Under the pieces are notes generated by a model. It searched no databases. It was not told the DNA's origin and saw nothing but the letters and a program-made list of their open reading frames with translations. The translations under genes and the position numbers were made by a program. From Sphaerisporangium corydalis (GTDB lineage Bacteria > Actinomycetota > Actinomycetes > Streptosporangiales > Streptosporangiaceae), in NCBI RefSeq assembly GCF_025506355.1, contig NZ_JANZYP010000006.1:124001-188000 (forward strand): DNA of 64,000 nucleotides. The letters are read 5' to 3'. Below, one piece after another: positions 1-7,568 of the stretch. How positions within the stretch are numbered: position 1 is the stretch's first letter; each line of letters starts with the position of its first letter.

Positions 1-282
1 CGAGCCGGCGGCCACCTCGGCCAGGGCGCGCCTGACCGTCTCGCGGCGGGTGCCGCGCAGCAGCAGGTCGCAGATGTCGCGGCCCATGGCCCGTTCGGGC
101 GGGCGGCCGAACAGCCGCATGGCGCCACCTCCCCAATGGGTGACGCACCCGTCACGGTCGAGCACCAGGGCGGCGTACTCCGCCAGGTGCGCCGTGCCCG
201 GGTGTGAACGGCAGGTGCCGTCCGACGGTGACCCTGATCTCGCCGCACGCGCCACCAGACCCCCTGGGAAGAGATGCGACAT
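1..282 (-). CDS. PAS domain protein, partial (C-terminus beyond window)
   Basis: Reading leftward from an ATG at 280-282, 94 codons stay open to the window edge, so only the N-terminus is visible. After about 30 unstructured residues comes a PAS-like segment (LAEYAALVLDRDG, then CVTHWGGGAMRLFGRPP, then GRDICDLLL). It closely resembles the sensory PAS domains placed before SpoIIE/PP2C phosphatase or kinase modules in actinomycetes. The output domain is not in the window, so the activity cannot be named. The start is uncertain; a GTG about nine codons in would also work. PAS sensor is likely, full architecture unknown. Confidence 0.6.
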   Translation of the reverse strand, partial: MSHLFPGGLVARAARSGSPSDGTCRSHPGTAHLAEYAALVLDRDGCVTHWGGGAMRLFGRPPERAMGRDICDLLLRGTRRETVRRALAEVAAGS

Positions 283-486
283 CGTGTCCGGACCGCTCGG
301 GTTGCTTCCCAGCCGGGTCTGCACCTTTCTGCGGCTACCGTCAGTAAAGTAGCATCTACTCTTAGCTGTCTATCGCGAAAACTCCTCAAAGTAAGCTCTC
401 CGGCACTCCCGAGTCAGATCGGGGGCGTGACCAGGCCCGGAAGGCCACTGAACCATGCCCGCCGGCCGGGCGGAGGACCGCGGGAC
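283..486. other. Intergenic region, AT-richer patch
   Basis: About 200 bases separate the PAS gene start from the end of the TetR gene. The stretch near 340-400 is clearly AT-richer than its surroundings and probably holds the promoter for the minus-strand PAS gene. I could not assign exact -35/-10 boxes. Confidence 0.35.
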
Positions 487-1101
487 CTAGGCGGGCCGGT
501 CCTGGCGGAGGCCGTCGAAGGCGATCTTGCAAACGGTGTCGGCCAGGGCGTCCGCGCTCATCCCGCCGCGCGGCCGGTACCACTCGGTCAGCGAGTTCAC
601 CAGGCCGAACAGCAGCCGGCTCGCGACGGCGGGGTCCACATCCGGACGTACGTCGCCCTCGTCCTGGGCGCGCTGGACCAGCTCGCTCACCAGGTGGTCG
701 AACGCGCGGCGTCGGGCGAGAGCCTGGCGCTCCACCTTCGTGTTGCCGCGCACGCGGAGCAGGAGCGTGACGAAGGGCAGGCGGGCCACCAGCACGCGAA
801 CGCTGCGCCGCATCAGGTGCTCCAGCTTGTCGATGGCGCGCCCGTCCATGGCCGAGGCCTCGTCCGCCGCCTCGAACAGGCCGTCGAGGGCGCGGTCGAC
901 GGCCAGGCGGAGCAGTTCGTCCTTGCCGCTGATGTGGTGGTAGATGGCCGACTTGGTGATGCCGAGCCTGCGGGAGAGGTCCTCCATGCTGGTGGCCTCG
1001 TACCCCCGCTCGTTGAACACCTTGACCGCGACGGCGAGCAGCGACTCCAGGTCGTAGCCGGGGCGGCCTCGACGAGGAGGGGTGACGCGGGCGGTGGTCA
1101 T
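487..1101 (-). CDS. paaR: TetR-family regulator, probable phenylacetate repressor
   Basis: A 204-residue protein with an N-terminal TetR helix-turn-helix (residues about 20-65: AVKVFNERGYEATSMEDLSR then LGITKSAIYHHISGKDELL) and a helical ligand-binding domain of normal length. It lies 22 bases downstream of paaK on the same strand, so the two are probably co-transcribed. TetR proteins next to paa genes in actinobacteria (PaaR) repress the pathway and are released by phenylacetyl-CoA. Two near-identical palindromes, one before paaK/paaZ and one before paaA, are its probable operators. The fold is certain; the PaaR role is inferred from context. Confidence 0.82.
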   Translation of the reverse strand: MTTARVTPPRRGRPGYDLESLLAVAVKVFNERGYEATSMEDLSRRLGITKSAIYHHISGKDELLRLAVDRALDGLFEAADEASAMDGRAIDKLEHLMRRSVRVLVARLPFVTLLLRVRGNTKVERQALARRRAFDHLVSELVQRAQDEGDVRPDVDPAVASRLLFGLVNSLTEWYRPRGGMSADALADTVCKIAFDGLRQDRPA

Positions 1102-1123
1102 CGCAGGATTATCCCAGCCCCTC

Positions 1124-2401
1124 TCAGGTCCCTCGGTGGTCGGCCAGGCGGCTCAGCTTGCCCGCCGAGCGCTCCAGGGTCTCGGGGTCCAGGACCGAGC
1201 ACGCCACGCTGACGCCGACGGTGTCCTTCACGGCGGCGGTCACCTCGGCCGCGGCGGGGTCGCGGCGCTCGGCCGGGCAGCCGGGGCGCGCCTCGACGCG
1301 CACGGTCAGGTGGTCCATGCGGCCCTCGCGGGTGAGCATGAGCTGGAAGTGCGGCGACAGCCCCGGCGTGCGCAGGACGATCTCCTCGATCTGGGTGGGG
1401 AAGACGTTCACCCCGCGCAGGATGATCATGTCGTCGCTGCGGCCGGTGACCTTCTCCATCCGCCGGTACGGCCGGGCCGCCGTGCCCGGGAGCAGCCGGG
1501 TCAGGTCGCGCGTGCGGTACCGGATGATCGGCTGGGCCTCCTTGGTCAGCGAGGTGAACAGCAGTTCCCCGCGCTCGCCCTCGGGCAGCACCTCGCCGGT
1601 GACCGGGTCGACCACCTCGGGGTAGAAGTGGTCCTCCCACACGTGCAGGCCGTCCTTGGTCTCGGCGCACTCCTGGGAGACGCCGGGGCCCATGACCTCC
1701 GACAGGCCGTACAGGTCCAGGGCGTCGATGCCGACGCGGTCCTCGATCTCCTCGCGCATCCCCTCGGTCCACGGCTCGGCGCCGAAGAGCCCGATCTTCA
1801 GGGACGTCGAGCGGGGGTCGACGCCCTGCCGTTCGAACTCGTCGACCAGGGCCAGCATGTAGCTGGGGGTCACCATGATGATGTCGGGCTCGAAGTCCAG
1901 GATGAGCCGCACCTGGCGGGACGTCATGCCGCCGGAGACCGGCACCACCGTGCAGCCCAGCCGCTCGGCCCCGTAGTGCGCGCCGAGGCCGCCGGTGAAC
2001 AGGCCGTACCCGTAGGCGATGTGCACGATGTGGCCGGGACGGCCGCCCGCGGCCCTGATCGAGCGGGCCATGACGTCGGCCCACGTCGACAGGTCGCGCT
2101 CGGTGTAGCCGACGACCGTGGGACGGCCGGTGGTGCCGCTGGAGGCGTGGACGCGCCGGACCTGTTCGCGGGGGACGGCGAACATGCCGAAGGGGTAGTT
2201 GTCCCGGAGGTCGTGCTTGGTGGTCATGGGGAAACGGGCGAGGTCGGCCAAGGTGCGGCAGTCCTCGGGGCGCAGGCCGGCGGCGTCGAACGAGCGCCGG
2301 TAGAACGGCACGTTGTCGTACGCGTGCCTGAGTGTCCAGCGGAGGCGTTCGAGCTGCAGGGTGCGCAGCTCGTCCTCGCTGATCTTCTCCACCGGCGTCA
2401 C
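1124..2401 (-). CDS. paaK: Phenylacetate-CoA ligase PaaK
   Basis: 425 residues, the usual family length. It activates phenylacetate to phenylacetyl-CoA with ATP and CoA in the cytoplasm, the entry step of the pathway. Visible motifs are the adenylate-forming loop SSGTTGRPTVVGYTERD, LYGLSEVMGPGVSQECAETK, the hinge region YRTRDLTRLL and the C-terminal VFPTQIEEIVL segment. The start is GTG at 2399-2401, preceded by AAGGCGG. An operator-like palindrome ends 12 bases upstream, so the 5' leader must be very short or the operator covers it. The gene diverges from paaZ and is followed by the TetR gene. Confidence 0.95.
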   Translation of the reverse strand: MTPVEKISEDELRTLQLERLRWTLRHAYDNVPFYRRSFDAAGLRPEDCRTLADLARFPMTTKHDLRDNYPFGMFAVPREQVRRVHASSGTTGRPTVVGYTERDLSTWADVMARSIRAAGGRPGHIVHIAYGYGLFTGGLGAHYGAERLGCTVVPVSGGMTSRQVRLILDFEPDIIMVTPSYMLALVDEFERQGVDPRSTSLKIGLFGAEPWTEGMREEIEDRVGIDALDLYGLSEVMGPGVSQECAETKDGLHVWEDHFYPEVVDPVTGEVLPEGERGELLFTSLTKEAQPIIRYRTRDLTRLLPGTAARPYRRMEKVTGRSDDMIILRGVNVFPTQIEEIVLRTPGLSPHFQLMLTREGRMDHLTVRVEARPGCPAERRDPAAAEVTAAVKDTVGVSVACSVLDPETLERSAGKLSRLADHRGT

Positions 2402-2412
2402 CCGCCTTGCAT

Positions 2413-2434
2413 ACTGACCGAATGGCCGGTTATT
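2413..2434. promoter_or_regulatory. Operator-like palindrome between paaK and paaZ
   Basis: The core ACCGAATGGCCGGT (2417-2430) is an imperfect inverted repeat flanked by ACTG on the left and TATT on the right. It matches the site in front of paaA (ACCGAATGTTCGGT) at 12 of 14 core positions. The layout ACTnACCG-N6-CGGT agrees with the PaaR box reported for Corynebacterium glutamicum as I remember it. It probably controls paaK and possibly paaZ. Confidence 0.65.
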
Positions 2435-2570
2435 AATGATTCGTCGTCAGTTAAGGGTTGGGGCTCCGCCGCTGTCAAGGGGAACTGGGTAGGAGCGGAG
2501 AGGCGCGGCGTTCCCGCGCCGCCCGCCGCCCGGGCGGCCGGTAGGTGAGTCCTCGATGGGGAGGTCGGCG

Positions 2571-4604
2571 ATGGCCCCGCTCAGCAGTTATGTCACCGGT
2601 TCCTGGCACGTCCCGGACGACGAGGGAGAGCCGCTGCACGACGCGGCCACCGGTGAGGAGGTCGCCAGGATCTCCTCGGCGGGAGTCGACTTCGGTGCCG
2701 CGCTCGCGTACGGGCGCCGCGCGGGCGGGCCCGCGCTGCGCGAGCTGACCTTCCACCAGCGGGCCGCGCTGCTGAAGTCCCTGGCCTCCCACCTGCGCGA
2801 ACACCGCGAGGAGCTGTACGCGCTGTCGCTGCGCACCGGGGCGACGCCGGGCGATTCGCGGTTCGACGTCGACGGCGGCATCGGGGTGCTGTTCTCCTAC
2901 TCCGGCAAGGGAAAGCGCGAGCTGCCCAACGACACGGTCTGCCTCGACGGCGGCCTGGAACCGCTCGGCAAGGGCGGCACGTTCGCCGCCCAGCACCTCC
3001 ACACGTCCCTGCGCGGGGTGGCCGTGCAGATCAACGCGTTCAACTTCCCGGTCTGGGGGCCGCTGGAGAAGCTCGCGCCCGCGTTCCTGGCCGGCGTCCC
3101 GTCGCTGGTCAAGCCGGCGGGTCAGACGGCGTACGTCACCGCCAAGCTGGTCGAGCTGATCATCGGGTCGGGCCTGCTGCCGGAGGGCTCGCTGCAACTG
3201 GTCTGCGGGAGCGCCGGCGACCTGTTCGAGCACCTGACCGAGCAGGACCTGGTGGCCTTCACCGGCTCGGCGTCCACGGCGCGCAAGCTGCGCACCCACC
3301 CGGTCGTCGCGGCCCGCTCGGTCCGCTTCAACGCAGAGGCCGACTCGCTGAACTGCTCGGTCCTCGGCCCGGACGCCGTCCCCGGCACGCCGGAGTTCGA
3401 CCTGTACGTCCGGCAGCTCGTGACGGAGATGACCGTCAAGGCGGGGCAGAAGTGCACGGCGATCCGGCGGGCGTTCGTCCCGGCGGCCCAGATCGGCGCG
3501 GTCGCCGAGGCCGCCGCCGCGCTGCTGGCCGACGTCACGGTCGGGAACCCGGCCGACCCGGCCGTGCGGATGGGCCCGCTCGCGAGCCTCGGCCAGCGCG
3601 AGGAGGTACGGCGCGCGCTGAAGGCCCTGATCCCGGCGGGTTCTGTGGTGTACGGGGACCCCGAGCGGGTGGAGGTCGTCGGCGCCGACGCCGAGCGCGG
3701 GGCGTTCGTGTCGCCGCTGCTGCTGCGCGTGGACGACCCCGGGCAGGCCGAGCCGCACGAGGTGGAGGCGTTCGGCCCGGTCAGCGTGCTCATGCCGTAC
3801 GGGTCGGCCGAAGAGGCCGTCGAACTGGCGGCGCGGGGCCAGGGCAGCCTGGTCGGGTCGGTGGTGACCGCCGACCCCGCGTTCGCGCGCGAGGTGGTAC
3901 TCGGCGCGGCCCCCTGGCACGGGCGCCTGCTCGTGCTGGACGCCGCCTGCGCCGGGGAGTCCACCGGGCACGGCTCCCCGCTGCCCGTGCTCGTGCACGG
4001 AGGCCCCGGCAGGGCCGGCGGCGGAGAGGAACTCGGGGGCGTACGCGGCGTGCTGCGCCACATGAACCGCACCGCCGTGCAGGCGAGCCCCCAGATGCTC
4101 ACGGCGATCACCGGCCGCTGGGTGCCGGGCTCCGCGCGCACCGTCACCGAGGTCCACCCGTTCCGCAAGCACCTGGAGGAGCTCAGGGTCGGCGACACCG
4201 TCGTGGCCGGGCCGCGCAAGATCGACCTCGCCGACATCGACCACTTCGCCGCGTTCACCGGCGACACGTTCTACGCGCACATGGACGAGGAGGCCGCGCG
4301 GGCGAACCCGTTCTTCGACGGGCGGGTCGCGCACGGGTACCTGATCGTCTCGCTGGCGGCGGGGCTGTTCGTCGACCCCGCGCCCGGGCCGGTGCTGGCC
4401 AACTACGGGATGGAGAACCTGCGCTTCCTGACGCCGGTGTACCCCGGCGACGAGCTCACCGTCACGCTCACCGCCAAGCAGGTCGACCCGCGCGAGGGGA
4501 CGGCGTACGGGGAGGTCCGCTGGGACACCGACGTCACCAAGCAGGACGGCTCCTCGGTGGCCAAGTACGACCTGCTGACCTTGGTGGCCAGGCGCGACGG
4601 GTGA
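2571..4604 (+). CDS. paaZ: Bifunctional oxepin-CoA hydrolase / semialdehyde dehydrogenase PaaZ
   Basis: 677 residues. The N-terminal aldehyde dehydrogenase domain (about 1-520) is joined to a C-terminal MaoC-type hydratase. Together they open the oxepin-CoA ring and oxidise the resulting semialdehyde. The start at ATG 2571 follows GGGGAGG; an in-frame ATG lies at 2556. With the 2571 start the ALDH residues fall at Glu256 (FNAEADSL) and Cys295 (AGQKCTAIRR), the numbers known for E. coli PaaZ. The hydratase Asp/His pair is at 565 and 570 (GDTFYAH), with the same spacing as in E. coli. It lies about 100 bases upstream of paaA with its own operator in between. Confidence 0.95.
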   Translation: MAPLSSYVTGSWHVPDDEGEPLHDAATGEEVARISSAGVDFGAALAYGRRAGGPALRELTFHQRAALLKSLASHLREHREELYALSLRTGATPGDSRFDVDGGIGVLFSYSGKGKRELPNDTVCLDGGLEPLGKGGTFAAQHLHTSLRGVAVQINAFNFPVWGPLEKLAPAFLAGVPSLVKPAGQTAYVTAKLVELIIGSGLLPEGSLQLVCGSAGDLFEHLTEQDLVAFTGSASTARKLRTHPVVAARSVRFNAEADSLNCSVLGPDAVPGTPEFDLYVRQLVTEMTVKAGQKCTAIRRAFVPAAQIGAVAEAAAALLADVTVGNPADPAVRMGPLASLGQREEVRRALKALIPAGSVVYGDPERVEVVGADAERGAFVSPLLLRVDDPGQAEPHEVEAFGPVSVLMPYGSAEEAVELAARGQGSLVGSVVTADPAFAREVVLGAAPWHGRLLVLDAACAGESTGHGSPLPVLVHGGPGRAGGGEELGGVRGVLRHMNRTAVQASPQMLTAITGRWVPGSARTVTEVHPFRKHLEELRVGDTVVAGPRKIDLADIDHFAAFTGDTFYAHMDEEAARANPFFDGRVAHGYLIVSLAAGLFVDPAPGPVLANYGMENLRFLTPVYPGDELTVTLTAKQVDPREGTAYGEVRWDTDVTKQDGSSVAKYDLLTLVARRDG

Positions 4605-4672
4605 CGGGGCGCCTGGCACCCCTCCGGGACCGGGCGGGCTTGCGCGGGGGCGGGTGCTGAGCGAGACTAATA

Positions 4673-4694
4673 ACTGACCGAATGTTCGGTAAAG
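4673..4694. promoter_or_regulatory. Operator-like palindrome in front of paaA
   Basis: ACCGAATGTTCGGT at 4677-4690 is a perfect inverted repeat (6-base arms, 2-base centre) preceded by ACTG. It shares its flanks and core with the paaK/paaZ site. It ends at the ribosome-binding site of paaA (AAAGGGG before ATG 4705), so a bound repressor would sit just upstream of translation initiation. TAATAAC directly upstream may contain a -10 element. Confidence 0.7.
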
Positions 4695-4704
4695 GGGTGG
4701 CGGC

Positions 4705-5664
4705 ATGGCTGACCTCGAAGAGCGGTTCGACCGCACGATCGAGCGGGACCAGCGCGTCGAGCCGCGTGACTGGATGCCCGACGGCTACCGCGCGACGATG
4801 ATCCGGCAGATCGCCCAGCACGCGCACTCGGAGATCATCGGGATGCAGCCGGAGGGCGAGTGGATCACGCGGGCGCCGTCGCTGCGGCGCAAGGCGATCC
4901 TGCTCGCCAAGGTGCAGGACGAGGCGGGGCACGGCCTCTACCTCTACTCCGCCGCCGAGACCCTCGGGGCCGACCGTGCCGAGCTGACCGGGATGCTCAT
5001 CGAGGGGCGGCAGAAGTACTCGTCGATCTTCAACTACCCGACGCTGGGCTACGCCGACGTCGGGGTGATCGGCTGGCTGGTCGACGGCGCGGCGATCTGC
5101 AACCAGGTGCCGCTCTGCCGCAGCTCCTACGGGCCGTACGCGCGGGCGATGATCCGTATCTGCAAGGAGGAGTCCTTCCATCAGCGGCAGGGGTATGAGC
5201 TGTTGATGACCATGATGCGGGGCACCGAGGCGCAGCGGGCGATGGTGCAGGACGCCGTTGACCGCTGGTGGTGGCCATCGCTCATGATGTTCGGCCCGCC
5301 TGACGACGCCTCGCCCAACACCGCGCGCTCGATGGCCTGGAAGATCAAGCGGCACACCAACGACGAGCTGCGGCAGCGTTTCGTGGACATGAGCGTCCCT
5401 CAGGCCGAGGCGCTGGGCGTGACGCTCCCCGACGCGGACCTGCGCTGGAACGCCGAGCGGGGGCACCACGACTTCGGGCCGATCGACTGGTCGGAGCTCC
5501 AGCGGGTGATCAGCGGGAACGGGCCGTGCAACGCCCGGCGCGTCGCCGTCCGCCGCGCGGCGCACGAGGACGGCGCCTGGGTCCGCGAGGCCGCGACCGC
5601 CCACGCCGCCAAGGCCGCGGGACGGGTCGCGGGTACGGATGCGGGGATGGGAGGGGGCGGGTGA
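4705..5664 (+). CDS. paaA: Ring 1,2-phenylacetyl-CoA epoxidase, catalytic subunit PaaA
   Basis: 319 residues. This is the di-iron catalytic subunit of the multicomponent monooxygenase that converts phenylacetyl-CoA to its 1,2-epoxide. Diagnostic segments are [20 protein letters not shown] near residue 35 and [20 protein letters not shown] near 70 (E-x2-H ligands). A second ligand helix follows at [22 protein letters not shown] precedes the ATG. Its stop overlaps the paaB start as GTGA, the first link of a translationally coupled paaABC block. The Gly-rich last 15 residues look dispensable. Confidence 0.96.
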   Translation: MADLEERFDRTIERDQRVEPRDWMPDGYRATMIRQIAQHAHSEIIGMQPEGEWITRAPSLRRKAILLAKVQDEAGHGLYLYSAAETLGADRAELTGMLIEGRQKYSSIFNYPTLGYADVGVIGWLVDGAAICNQVPLCRSSYGPYARAMIRICKEESFHQRQGYELLMTMMRGTEAQRAMVQDAVDRWWWPSLMMFGPPDDASPNTARSMAWKIKRHTNDELRQRFVDMSVPQAEALGVTLPDADLRWNAERGHHDFGPIDWSELQRVISGNGPCNARRVAVRRAAHEDGAWVREAATAHAAKAAGRVAGTDAGMGGGG

Positions 5665-5942
5665 GCGGCTGGCCGTTGTACGAGGTGTTCGTGCGGAGCA
5701 AGCGAGGGCTCAACCACGTGCACGTCGGCTCGCTGCACGCCGCCGACGACGAGACGGCGCTGCGCCACGCCCGTGACCTGTACACGCGGCGCAACGAGGG
5801 CGTGAGCATCTGGGTGGTGCGCTCGGACCACATCGCCGCCACCAGCCCCGACGAGAAGGACCCGTTCTTCGCGCCCAGCGGCGACAAGGTCTACCGGCAC
5901 CCGACCTTCTACGCCATCCCCGACGACGTCCCGCACATGTGA
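5661..5942 (+). CDS. paaB: Phenylacetyl-CoA epoxidase subunit PaaB
   Basis: 93 residues from a GTG at 5661 that overlaps the paaA stop. The small PaaB fold is recognisable in [20 protein letters not shown] near the N-terminus, [16 protein letters not shown] in the middle and the C-terminal [16 protein letters not shown]. PaaB has no active-site metal. It is known to bridge PaaAC assemblies and is required for activity of the complex. Any longer upstream reading would run through paaA in another frame and was discarded. Confidence 0.94.
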   Translation: MSGWPLYEVFVRSKRGLNHVHVGSLHAADDETALRHARDLYTRRNEGVSIWVVRSDHIAATSPDEKDPFFAPSGDKVYRHPTFYAIPDDVPHM

Positions 5943-5950
5943 GGCCACCG

Positions 5951-7015
5951 ATGTCCTCCACCGAACACACAGAATTGCCCGCCTACGAGGCACCCGACCG
6001 AAACGCTCATGGGCGGCTTGATGACACGGGTGATGTGTACGAGATGCTCGATGACGCGCACGAGGCGCTCGCCCACGCGGGGAACGCCTACGAGGCGCTC
6101 AACGACGGGGACGACCCCCGGTGGGCCTACGGCACCGGGTTCGCCGATCCGCTGGCCGGGGTGGACACGCGGGTGCCCGACGGTGTCGACGGCGCCGACC
6201 TGGCGGCGTACTGCCTCATGCTCGGCGACGACGCGTTGATCATGTCGCACCGCCTCCAGGAGTGGTGCACGCGGGCGCCGGAGCTGGAGGAGGAGGTCGC
6301 GCTGGCCAACATCGCGCTCGACCTGCTCGGCCAGGCCCGGCTGCTACTCGCCCGCGCGGGCACGGCGGACGGCTCGGGCCGCGACGAGGACGCCCTGGCG
6401 TTCCGGCGCGACGCGGGGGAGTTCCGCAACGTGCTGCTGGCCGAGGTGCCGAACGGGGACTTCGCCGAGGCCATGGCCCGCCTGCTGGTCTTCGCGACCT
6501 GGCGGCTGGCGCTGCTGGAACGGCTCACCGGGTCACGTGACCCCGTGCTGGCGGCGGTGGCGGTCAAGGGCGTGAAGGAGGTCGCCTACCACCGCGACTA
6601 CGCGGCGGGCTGGGTCGTCCGGCTCGGCGACGGGACGTCGTACTCGCGGGAACGCGCCGTGGCGGGGCTCGCGGCCGTGTGGCCGCTGGTGACCGAGCTG
6701 TTCACCCCGCACGAGGTGGAGCTGCGGCTGGCCTCGGCGGGCGCCGGGGCCGATCCGTCGGCGCTCCGCGAGGGGTTCGACGACGTACTCGGCCAGGTGC
6801 TCACCGCTGCGACGCTCACCCGGCCAACGGACACGACGTTCACCCAATCATCGGACACGACGCTCACCCGGCCAACGGACACGACGTTCACCCTGCCGCG
6901 GGACACCGCGCCGGGAAGGCCCGCGGGCCGGTCCGGTACGCACACCGCCGCGCTGACCGACCTGCTGGCCGAGATGCAGAGCGTCGCCCGCGCCCACCCG
7001 GACGCGACATGGTGA
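5951..7015 (+). CDS. paaC: Phenylacetyl-CoA epoxidase structural subunit PaaC, with repeat-bearing linker
   Basis: 354 residues from ATG 5951 with GAGG six bases upstream; a GTG at 5939 overlapping the paaB stop is an alternative. PaaC is the non-catalytic ferritin-like partner of PaaA. Helices are clear in LAAYCLMLGDDALIMSHRLQ and EEEVALANIALDLLGQARLL. The N-terminal DDPRWAYGTGFADPLAGVD stretch is an actinobacterial feature. Near residue 290 four 8-residue repeats (T-L/F-T-x3-D-T) interrupt the chain just before the conserved tail HTAALTDLLAEMQSVARAHP. E. coli PaaC (about 250 residues) lacks both additions. The insert is probably a tolerated loop. Confidence 0.93.
   Translation: MSSTEHTELPAYEAPDRNAHGRLDDTGDVYEMLDDAHEALAHAGNAYEALNDGDDPRWAYGTGFADPLAGVDTRVPDGVDGADLAAYCLMLGDDALIMSHRLQEWCTRAPELEEEVALANIALDLLGQARLLLARAGTADGSGRDEDALAFRRDAGEFRNVLLAEVPNGDFAEAMARLLVFATWRLALLERLTGSRDPVLAAVAVKGVKEVAYHRDYAAGWVVRLGDGTSYSRERAVAGLAAVWPLVTELFTPHEVELRLASAGAGADPSALREGFDDVLGQVLTAATLTRPTDTTFTQSSDTTLTRPTDTTFTLPRDTAPGRPAGRSGTHTAALTDLLAEMQSVARAHPDATW
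6812..6907 (+). repeat. 24-bp tandem repeat x4 inside paaC
   Basis: Four contiguous in-frame units start at 6812, 6836, 6860 and 6884. They encode TLTRPTDT, TFTQSSDT, TLTRPTDT and TFTLPRDT. Units 1 and 3 are identical at the DNA level, which suggests recent duplication of a 48-bp block. Confidence 0.9.
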
Positions 7016-7500
7016 CCGCGCGGGGGGTCGCGGGGGCGGTGGCGGATCCGGAGTTGCCGATGCTGACGCTGGCCGATCTCGGGATCCTGCGCGAGGTCGA
7101 GGAGAAAGACGGCGGGGCGGTGGTCGTGACGATCACCCCGACCTACAGCGGGTGCCCGGCGATGGGCACGATACGGGCCGACCTGTTCGCCGCCCTGCGC
7201 GAGGCCGGGTACGCCGACGTGCAGGTCCGTACACTCCTGTTCCCGGCGTGGACGACCGACTGGATCACCCGCGACGGCAGGCGCAAACTGGCCGAGGCCG
7301 GCATCGCGCCGCCGGGGACGGCGCCGGTGCGGCACGGGCCGGTGCCCCTGACCCTCGGCCCTGCGCACCGGCGGCTGGACTGCCCCAACTGCGGGTCGGG
7401 CGACACCGAGGAGTTGTCCCGCTTCGGCGCCACCGCGTGCAAGTCCCTGTGGCGCTGCCGCGCCTGCCGGGAGCCGTTCGAGCACCTGAAGGAGCTGTGA
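7009..7500 (+). CDS. paaD: Phenylacetyl-CoA epoxidase maturation protein PaaD
   Basis: 163 residues from ATG 7009, overlapping the paaC stop; the adjacent GTG at 7012 is an alternative start. An N-terminal DUF59/MIP18-type domain (DPELPMLTLADLGILREVE, then TPTYSGCPAMGTI) is followed by a zinc-ribbon-like C-terminus with CPNCGSGDTEE and CRAC. PaaD belongs to the iron-sulfur assembly factor group. It is needed for a functional epoxidase, most likely to mature the PaaE [2Fe-2S] cluster. All expected cysteines are present. Confidence 0.94.
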   Translation: MVTARGVAGAVADPELPMLTLADLGILREVEEKDGGAVVVTITPTYSGCPAMGTIRADLFAALREAGYADVQVRTLLFPAWTTDWITRDGRRKLAEAGIAPPGTAPVRHGPVPLTLGPAHRRLDCPNCGSGDTEELSRFGATACKSLWRCRACREPFEHLKEL

Positions 7501-7502
7501 AC

Positions 7503-7568
7503 GTGCGCCTGGCGGAGACGGGGACGGGTGGGCGGCGAGGGTGGTCCTCGCTGGAGGAGGGGCTGTGA
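7503..7568 (+). CDS. Possible 21-residue coupling peptide between paaD and paaE
   Basis: A GTG at 7503 lies eight bases after a good AAGGAG (inside the paaD end). It opens 21 codons (MRLAETGTGG to SSLEEGL) that stop with TGA at 7566-7568, overlapping the paaE GTG start as GTGA. The peptide has no recognisable domain. It could keep ribosomes running from paaD into paaE, or it could be chance. No homology evidence is available. Confidence 0.25.
   Translation: MRLAETGTGGRRGWSSLEEGL

Noticed and set aside
2475-4736. Long minus-strand frame opposite paaZ
   Set aside because: The opposite strand encodes PaaZ with catalytic residues at the expected positions. The antisense frame is a high-GC artefact.
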